This document shows, in pieces, positions 57,411 to 64,000 of a DNA stretch of 64,000 bases. Position 1 is the stretch's first letter. The number at the start of each line of letters is the position of its first letter. The stretch comes from Incurvaria masculella (taxonomy: Eukaryota > Arthropoda > Insecta > Lepidoptera > Incurvariidae), in assembly GCA_946894095.1 (NCBI GenBank), contig OX335653.1, forward strand, positions 13,955,001-14,019,000. The letters run 5' to 3'. Below the pieces are notes generated by a model. It ran no database searches and was not told the origin of the DNA. It was given only the letters and a program-made list of their open reading frames with translations. Position numbers and translations under genes: made by a program.

Positions 57411-58970
57411 TTGCTCTTAGCCCCAGTTTCTGACTGTGAAATTAAAAAGATCGTGCTCTCTTTAAAAAGCAAGGCTGTCGGTCCTGATGATTTGAGTCGA
57501 CAATTGATTATCCCAATCTTGGATAGCATCCTTCCTATAATTTCTCACATTGTAAATTTTTCCCTATCTTCGGGCACTTTCCCTGTTTCTTGGAAACAGG
57601 CTTATGTCATTCCCCTTCCCAAAATTAACTCACCTGTTTTATTCAAAGACTACCGGCCTATTTCTATTCTCCCATTTCTTTCAAAGGTCCTTGAGCGCGC
57701 TGCTCATACGCAACTCTCTAAGTTTTTAACATCTAACGATCTTTTAAATCAATTTCAATCCGGCTTTCGTCCATGTCATAGTACAACTACTGCTCTAATT
57801 AAAATAACTGATGATATTCGCCTTGCCATGGATGATCGTCAATTGACACTACTGGTTCTGTTGGACTTCAGTAGTGCCTTCAACTCAGTGGATTTCGACA
57901 TTCTCATTGCTATCTTGCGTTCTCTGAATATTTCACAGTCAGGACTTGATTGGTTTTCTTCTTATCTTCGGGGTCGCCGGCAGTGTGTCCGTGTGGACAA
58001 TATCTCTTCCCTTTGGTGTGACATTACTGCTGGTGTACCTCAAGGCGGTGTACTTTCTCCTCTTTTATTTTCAATTTTTATTAACGCCATTGTTGGACTA
58101 TTTCTTTCCCACTTTCATCTATACGCCGATGACTTGCAGTTGTATAGGCATTTTCGACCTGATGCTGCAGTATCTGCAGTTTCTCTTATGAACGTTGACT
58201 TGGATTCTGCTCTCGATTGGGCCACTCGGTTTGGTTTGTTAGTCAATCCATCGAAGACTCAGGCTATCATAATAGGTTCCTATAAGATGCTCGCTAAATT
58301 GAATCGCCTAAGTCTGCCTCCCATTGTTTTTAATGGAATTGCTGTCCCTTATAGCAAATGCGTTAAAAACCTGGGACTTTGGATCGATGAAACACTATCT
58401 TGGGCCACACAAGTCAACGAAGTCAGTCTTAAGCTATTTGGCTCCATGCACTCTCTCAAGCGTTTGCAAAATTTTATTCCCATCAGCACTAAAATCACGC
58501 TCGTAAACTCCTTATTACTTCCTATTCTCGATTATGCAGACGTATGTTATCCAGATTTAAATGAAACTCTACTTAATAAACTTGACCGACTGCTGAATTT
58601 GTGTATAAGATATATATATGGGTTGCGTAAGTTTGATCATGTATCTGAATTTCGCACCAGTCTTAAATGGCTTGACATTCGTAAACGCAGAAATACCCAT
58701 CTACTTTCCCTTCTCTTTGGTTTGTTGAATAACCCGGCTGCTCCCAAATATCTCACTGCTCGGATAGAACCCCTCTGTTCTCATGGTTTACCCCTCAGAT
58801 CCACTGTTAATTTGCTTCTTGCTATTCCGGGACATAATTCTTCTTTTTACACTGATTCTTTTACTGTTAGAGCTGCACGTATGTGGAACCAGCTTCCACT
58901 TGATGTACGAATATCCTATTCTATTCACATATTTAAAGAGCGTCTCAAATGTCTGTTCCTCGATTTTTGA
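57411..58970 (+). pseudogene. LINE reverse transcriptase
   Basis: The 519-codon frame has the RT motifs in order: KDYRPISIL (79-87), QSGFR (116-120), LLDFSSAFNSVD with catalytic D152, GVPQGGVLSPLLF (208-220) and YADD with D240 and D241. A C-terminal region homologous to the LINE at 20884-21474 follows. The RT core looks intact. Upstream, 57259-57400 reads on in another frame (NHSIDIDGLNQHFSSSPV), so a frameshift near 57400 separates the pre-RT part. With no endonuclease and no ORF1 it cannot work alone. Confidence 0.9.
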
Positions 58971-59171
58971 CTTGTATTATTTAATCAGTAGTTATTTGCT
59001 TTTACTGATCCTACTGATTCAAGAGACACATTGTTTCTTTTGTGCATTGAATATAAAGGTATATATTTATATATTTATATGTGTAAATATTTGTATGTAA
59101 CTATCTGTTAATATTAAGTACTATACATTATAAGCCTATATTATGTACGATTATTTTATGAAAATATATAA

Positions 59172-60454
59172 TAGGTCGGGGAAAAAGTCTTTTCGCATTA
59201 TAGTATGTATGAACTTGTAATAAAATCTCTTTGGCTATACTATTTGTATCTGGCTGGTTTTGGTATCATTGAAAGTTTAAATTTTAAAGAACATAATTCC
59301 AAATACAAAATAGGAAAATGTGTGATTCTCATTTGTTTTTCGTACTGTCAAAATGAGTGAATCTAATGAAGAAATTCGATACATTTTAAAATTTTACTAC
59401 AAAAAAGGTAAAAATGGAACGCAAGCCGCGAAAAAAATTTGCGATGTTTATGGACCTAGTGCAGTGTCTGTGAGAGTAGCACAAATTTGGTTTAAGCGTT
59501 TTCAATCCGGAAATTTTGATGTCAAAGATGCACGTCGCTCTGGTCGCCCTATTACGGATAAAATGGATGCCATTTTTGAAAAAGTGGAGAAAGATCGGCA
59601 TATCAGTAATTACGACGTAGCTGAAGAACTAGGAATTGACCACAAAACAGTTTTGGCGCATTTGAAAAAAACTGGGTACACAAAAAAGCTCGATATTTGG
59701 GTACCTCACGAGCTCACTGAAAGAAACCTAATGAACCGTGTACTCATTTGTGTTTCTTTATTACGACGTAATGAAACCGAACCATTTTTGAAGAAGCTGA
59801 TAACTGGCGATGAAAACAAGATCACGTACGACAAGAACGTGCGAAAAAGGTCGTGGTCAAAGGCCGGTCAAGCTTCACAGACTGTGGCGAAACCCGGGTT
59901 AACTCGCAACAAGGTGATGCTGTGTGTGTGGTGGGATTGGAAGGGCATTATTCATTATGAGCTGTTACCACCAGGCAGGACCATCGATTCTGAACTCTAC
60001 TGCGAACAACTGATGAGATTAAAGCAAGAAGTTGAGAGAAAGCGGCCGGAATTAATCAACAGAAGGGGTGTGGTTTTTCATCATGATAACGCTAGACCTC
60101 ACACATCTTTAGCCACTCAGCAAAAACTAAGAGAGTTTGGCTGGGAGGTGTTAATGCATCCGCCGTATAGTCCTGACCTTGCACCTTCAGATTTCCACCT
60201 GATTAGGTCTCTTCAGAATTCTTTAGGCAGTGTCAGGTTAACATCACGAGAGGACTGCCAAAACCACTTGTCGCGGTATATTGATCAGAAGTCCCAATAT
60301 TTCTATAGCAATGGGATCCTGTCCCTACCTACAAGATGGCAAAAAGTTATCGAACAAAATGGTACCTACATACTTTAGTTAAATGTAAATAAACCATATT
60401 AAAAAATGTTTTGAATTTTCTTAAAAAATGCGAAGAAACTTTTTCCCCAACCTT
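59172..60454 (+). mobile_element. mariner copy 2, complete
   Basis: Terminal repeats are GGTCGGGGAAAAAGTC... on the left and, inverted, GGTTGGGGAAAAAGTT... on the right, 23 of 26 bases matching. About 1.28 kb in all. The outermost one or two bases and the TA duplication cannot be fixed exactly because both flanks are TA-rich. It sits inside the 3' UTR of the LINE. Confidence 0.93.
59353..60378 (+). CDS. mariner transposase, open frame
   Basis: A 341-codon transposase that would cut and paste elements with these ends at TA sites. Helix-turn-helix features lie in residues 1-110, WVPHEL is at 116-121, and the catalytic D153, D245 and D280 have 34 residues between the last two (D,D34D). The frame is complete from the ATG at 59353, the start shared with copy 1. 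One oddity: the usual GDEKWI reads GDENKI here through three clustered base changes, removing a tryptophan that is nearly constant in the family. F to I in the HLF block and D134V are further differences from copy 1. The protein may therefore be inactive. Typical length for the family is 330-350. Confidence 0.92.
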   Translation: MSESNEEIRYILKFYYKKGKNGTQAAKKICDVYGPSAVSVRVAQIWFKRFQSGNFDVKDARRSGRPITDKMDAIFEKVEKDRHISNYDVAEELGIDHKTVLAHLKKTGYTKKLDIWVPHELTERNLMNRVLICVSLLRRNETEPFLKKLITGDENKITYDKNVRKRSWSKAGQASQTVAKPGLTRNKVMLCVWWDWKGIIHYELLPPGRTIDSELYCEQLMRLKQEVERKRPELINRRGVVFHHDNARPHTSLATQQKLREFGWEVLMHPPYSPDLAPSDFHLIRSLQNSLGSVRLTSREDCQNHLSRYIDQKSQYFYSNGILSLPTRWQKVIEQNGTYIL

Positions 60455-60733
60455 TATATTTCCATTTCATTTTAAAATATTTTTTAAGATACTTAATATT
60501 TTCTTTAGTTTTTAGTTTTTTATTTTTTTCTTTTGCCCGCCACACCGCACCTCTCCTACGTCTCTAAGGTTGAATGTCAGAGAATGCCTCATGGCATTAA
60601 TTCCGCCTTTTTGTGAACCATGCTTGCAGGCTTGCAAATAAAGAATTTTTTCATTTCATTTCATTTCAAGAAATATGGGCGTGATCTTCTTTCCCCGTTT
60701 GTATGGGGAGTTGAGCGGCGTGGGCCACCTTAC

Positions 60734-63248
60734 GATCGCAACCTGAAAATGGCATGCGAGTTTCATAACACAGTTAATTTGCGAGAAGCTTAATAACGTG
60801 ACGGTACATAATTATCCGCCATATTACCGCCTTCCAAAGCTGTCTGTAGCGCCATCTGTTACTGCGGTCTTGTCAACTCCCGTCTTCTCCCGCCACTAGT
60901 CACAACTAGTTTACCTACTGCGTATTACACTTTGTTTGTTCGCACAGTTCTGATGTTCCTCCGCTCGGTTAAACGTTGTTGTTCCAAGTGGGCGACAACG
61001 TGACATGAAGTTAAAATTAACGACATGAAACTGGAAAATTCCCTTGATATTAGCACATTGTATTCGTGCAAACTTTGCAGTCACATTGTGGCTGGAGAAC
61101 TTTGGATGAGAGAACAATTGACTGATAACTGTTATATGAACTAGTAGATTTTACGCCGTTTTACATGCTTTACAAATGCATACGAGCAGTTAAATAAAAT
61201 TTTACATAATATATGATAATATACCTATTTCAAATAGGTCAGAAATTGCTGTTTCTTAGACAGCCACCGCTTCTACGGCACTTCAAAAGGCTGAAGGTTA
61301 TTTTAAAGAATAATATAAAAAATGCATTGTTTCTTTTAATTACTCTAAATATCGTTTCACGTTCATTTAAATAAACATCGAATATAGAAGATTTCCATTC
61401 ATTTTTTTTATTTTGAGCATCTCAAAATTAAAACAGTAATCCAAGTAGCGACATTTAAAAATAGTTTCTTACAATGACGTATTTAAGTAATAAAAAATAT
61501 CATCCCAATTATTTGACTTTTACATTTTTTTTTCAACAGCGATCTAAATATTTACTTACAACATAAGCGAGAACAACTATCACTGTAACTGCCTCAAGTA
61601 TGTAATAACACACAAGCATTGGTAAGAAATTCGAATACAACTAAAAGCAGATCAACCAAATTGCAGACAACAGATGCACGGAGCACCATAAAAACGGCCC
61701 GGCCGCTCTCTATCAACCCGCGGGAAGCAATCAGAAGGAACAGTCAGGCCAAAAAAGGCGTAATTGGTCTGAACAGCTGCGAAACACAAAGGCTGCGTTC
61801 CCTCGAGTCCCGCAAACTCTACAAAGAACCGTATACGTCTGCAGCGCGCCGGCGGTATTTGCAAAAACAACTTCACGCGGTAGTCTAGGGCTCCGCTGCA
61901 ACATTTCTTACCTCATAGATGCATGAACTGAACTATCGTGCAGTGTAACTGAGTACATATAATATGGTTGATGTTCCGTAAAGTGGTTTTATCATGCAAG
62001 GAATAGTCGATATCACGACTTGATTTGTATTTGACCTTATATATTATATGTTCGCACTTTCTTCTGGACTCCCTTGTTTGAAGTTTACATGGGCACCTCT
62101 ATCTTTGCAAGAAGAACAAGAAAAATGTGTCCGTGAAGGCCACGCGCGATAGTGAAACTTCTTGCTCATTGTGTGTAGATAGATATACATTATTACTATT
62201 CGTTTATAGACCAAGAGATAATTATTAAGATGAATAAGGATGCGGGTATGATATCATATGAAAAAACAACAAGCACAAGCAGTGTAACGAGAAATCTGTA
62301 GATCCACTGCTTCTACCTCTCTCCTGCCGTCACTCTATCCGAAGGCTATAACCAGCCAATAATATGCTACGCATGTACCTCCCCCTATCCCTCCACTTCT
62401 CGGTGTCTTCCCTTTCACCTCTAATGTAGTCGTTAGAAGGAAGACGCTGCTGAGGCACTCTCCTGTACTCCCGATTCCTCCAGTATATATCTAACTATTC
62501 GCCAATGCTTGAACATTTTAGACCCGCCAGCAAACAAGTTTCACTTTAAAATGCTCCCTAACTGCAACCACACAATATGAGTTGGACTTAGTTTTAGCCT
62601 GGCTGTACATACTTTCACTACATGCTAGTTTCGTAAGAAGTCTTGCGGTGGGACCCTAGGCACAACTTCCACAACTGCGATATCAGACACATCGTGGCCA
62701 AGACGGCGCCCGACGTCACGTCGCGTCGCGTGTGGGAAGAGAGACATCATGGTGACGTTTGTCATTATTCGTCATCTTCAAGGTGTGTAGTTATTTACTG
62801 AAGGTTTATTAAGATTTTCTGTTACAATTCGCAAACGGTTTCATAAACAGACATCTGTTTCGTTTAATAGATTTAATGGATACAACAGTTAATTGTTGTC
62901 TTCATTTTGTTATGCGTATTCACTTTGTCTTTAACTGTGTCATGGATTTATTAAATTATATTCATGTGCAAGATTAAGTTCGATGTCTGCTTAACACCTT
63001 TTCAAAGCAAGGTTTTTTCCAATGATATTTGTCCCATTTAGATTTTTAAAAAAACACTACAATCAACATGTTCCTTCAATCATATAAGAGTTCAATTCGT
63101 TTGTGTTGAGAGTTGAATTAAAAATGCAGTAGTCTGCTATCGAAACAGGAATTAAGGGGCGCCAACACAGTGAGAACAAAATAAAAAACCGCACTTAAAC
63201 TTAAATAACTTCTATAAAACTGGTTTCAATAGAAGATACATTTCAATG
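60734..63248. other. Spacer, nothing recognised
   Basis: 2.5 kb. A GC-richer patch at 61660-61890 has overlapping frames on both strands (89 and 74 codons) with no recognisable family. No repeats from elsewhere in the window match here. Confidence 0.4.
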
Positions 63249-63360
63249 ATCACATTAAAGGGTCTTTTTTACCATCTCGCAATCGATACCAGTACAATAT
63301 AATCAGCACTTTAGTAATAAATGAGATGGTAAGAAAGGTCCTTTAATGTGAGGATGAAGC
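63249..63360. mobile_element. Hairpin MITE (family H)
   Basis: CACATTAAAGGGTCTTTTTT and ACCATCTCGC on the left face GAGATGGTAAGAAAGGTCC and TTTAATGTG on the right. The core GCAATCGATACCAGTACAAT, inverted, matches 12985-13025. Confidence 0.65.
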
Positions 63361-64000
63361 TAATCAGTACTTGGTGGAAGACCCTTAGTATAGTATTAGT
63401 TGTTAGTTTAGTTTAGTAAATTGCCGGTTTTTTTTTTGTTGGGACGATTTTGTTTTTGTTCACAATGTATGTATTTTATCGCAGTGTATAATAAATTTAT
63501 CAAAATAAAATAAATTGGTAAATCCAAAAAAAAATAATTATAAAGTTTAAAAGATGTATAGGCCAATATAGCGAAAGCCTACTTACATATATGACGGTAA
63601 TTGTAAATGTAAACACAATTAATTTTCTTGCTTTTAACTTCAAGCAAGTAATTTATGGGAGCAATGAAATTCTACCAAATCGACTCGCCCGATCGATCCT
63701 CTAACAAATGGAAAGAACAAGAAGATCTCACTAAATCGATACTAGTCCACTGACATACTCTAAGCCTAGTGAAAACGAGTTACAAGCGGCGTGCATCGTG
63801 TTAAAAACGGCATCACAAACATTTCGCTGGAACAAAACAACAATGGTGACGTCACTCGCCACCCCGTGTCGCCCCACCCCGTCCCGTGTACAACACGAAG
63901 CTTTCCACTTGGCGGGTGCGTCATGTTGGCCCGACCATCATATGGTTTTTTTTTCTCCGTTACGTTATGCGATACGACGCGATGCAACGCCTCTTCCTCT
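63361..64000. other. Spacer, nothing recognised
   Basis: AT-rich, with a T-run at 63429-63439 and a CG-richer last 200 bases. A 73-codon minus frame at the end has no motif. Confidence 0.4.

Larger units (their letters stand above)
57253..60666 (+). mobile_element. 5'-truncated CR1-like LINE, itself split by mariner
   Basis: The element begins abruptly in the region just before RT, so the endonuclease part is lost. The RT frame ends at 58970. The 3' UTR is interrupted by the mariner at 59172-60454 and continues after it with the AATGCCTCATGGCATT stem-loop and a tail of ATTTC repeats ending at about 60666. Tail form and RT motifs fit the CR1/jockey side. Confidence 0.87.
56766..60733 (+). mobile_element. 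TTAA-flanked MITE (family G) split by a LINE
   Basis: The left part, 56766-57252, starts TTAAGGTGGCCC, and the right part, 60667-60733, ends GTGGGCCACCTTAC, where the final TTAA has changed to TTAC. In the uninterrupted copy the joint reads TCTCTGACAAGAAATATG. The LINE is flanked by CAAGA on both sides (57248-57252 and 60667-60671), a likely target duplication. Confidence 0.85.

Noticed and set aside
61619..61888. 89-codon plus and 74-codon minus frames as genes
   Set aside because: They overlap fully on opposite strands, have no recognised motif and lie in a short GC-richer patch.

Overview
This window looks like intergenic, repeat-packed DNA from a moth or butterfly. The evidence is a short interspersed repeat of the kind common in Lepidoptera (ends beginning with a run of T then AGGGTTCCGTACC and ending GGCCGGTTTTT) in about nine copies, a mariner of the cecropia type, CR1-like LINE tails, a BEL/Pao LTR retrotransposon, several SINE copies, and AT-rich spacer DNA. 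I could not support a single host protein gene, tRNA gene, rRNA gene or CRISPR array. Almost every long reading frame belongs to a transposable element. Species and family names below are inference from sequence recognition only.

Layout. 1-1107 is the inside and right end of a mariner with an early stop. 1310-8590 holds a degenerate LINE, several small inverted-repeat elements, a tRNA-headed SINE and a 630-bp foldback cluster. 9415-18871 is a dense mosaic: a hAT-like MITE with another MITE inside it, SINE copies, the lepidopteran short repeat, two 479-bp TTAA-flanked MITEs, a perfect 52-bp hairpin and a LINE tail. 20279-21764 is a third TTAA MITE split by a 1-kb LINE insertion. 23850-31116 is a complete, young BEL/Pao element on the minus strand, with 1100-bp LTRs, a GCAAT target duplication, and gag, protease, reverse transcriptase/RNase H and integrase reading frames broken by a stop and frameshifts. 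31454-55943 is mostly MITEs, SINEs, short repeats and unrecognised AT-rich DNA, with a few GC-rich patches that might be promoters or exons of unseen genes. 56766-60733 is a three-level nest: a TTAA MITE holds a CR1-like LINE, and the LINE holds a mariner with an open transposase frame. 60734-64000 is largely featureless.

How the parts relate. Autonomous elements (mariner, BEL, LINE) are each damaged to some degree, and the non-autonomous elements outnumber them. Nine TTAA-flanked MITEs of three sequence families all begin TTAAGG or TTAAG, suggesting one piggyBac-like transposase mobilised all of them. The SINEs share one body and tail but carry at least two promoter heads. One head is plainly tRNA-like. 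The other places a 5S rRNA-like internal control region between tRNA-like A and B boxes. That composite SINE, the hairpin-array LTR, the hammerhead-like core in a foldback element and the nest at 56.8-60.7 kb are the items most worth a second look.
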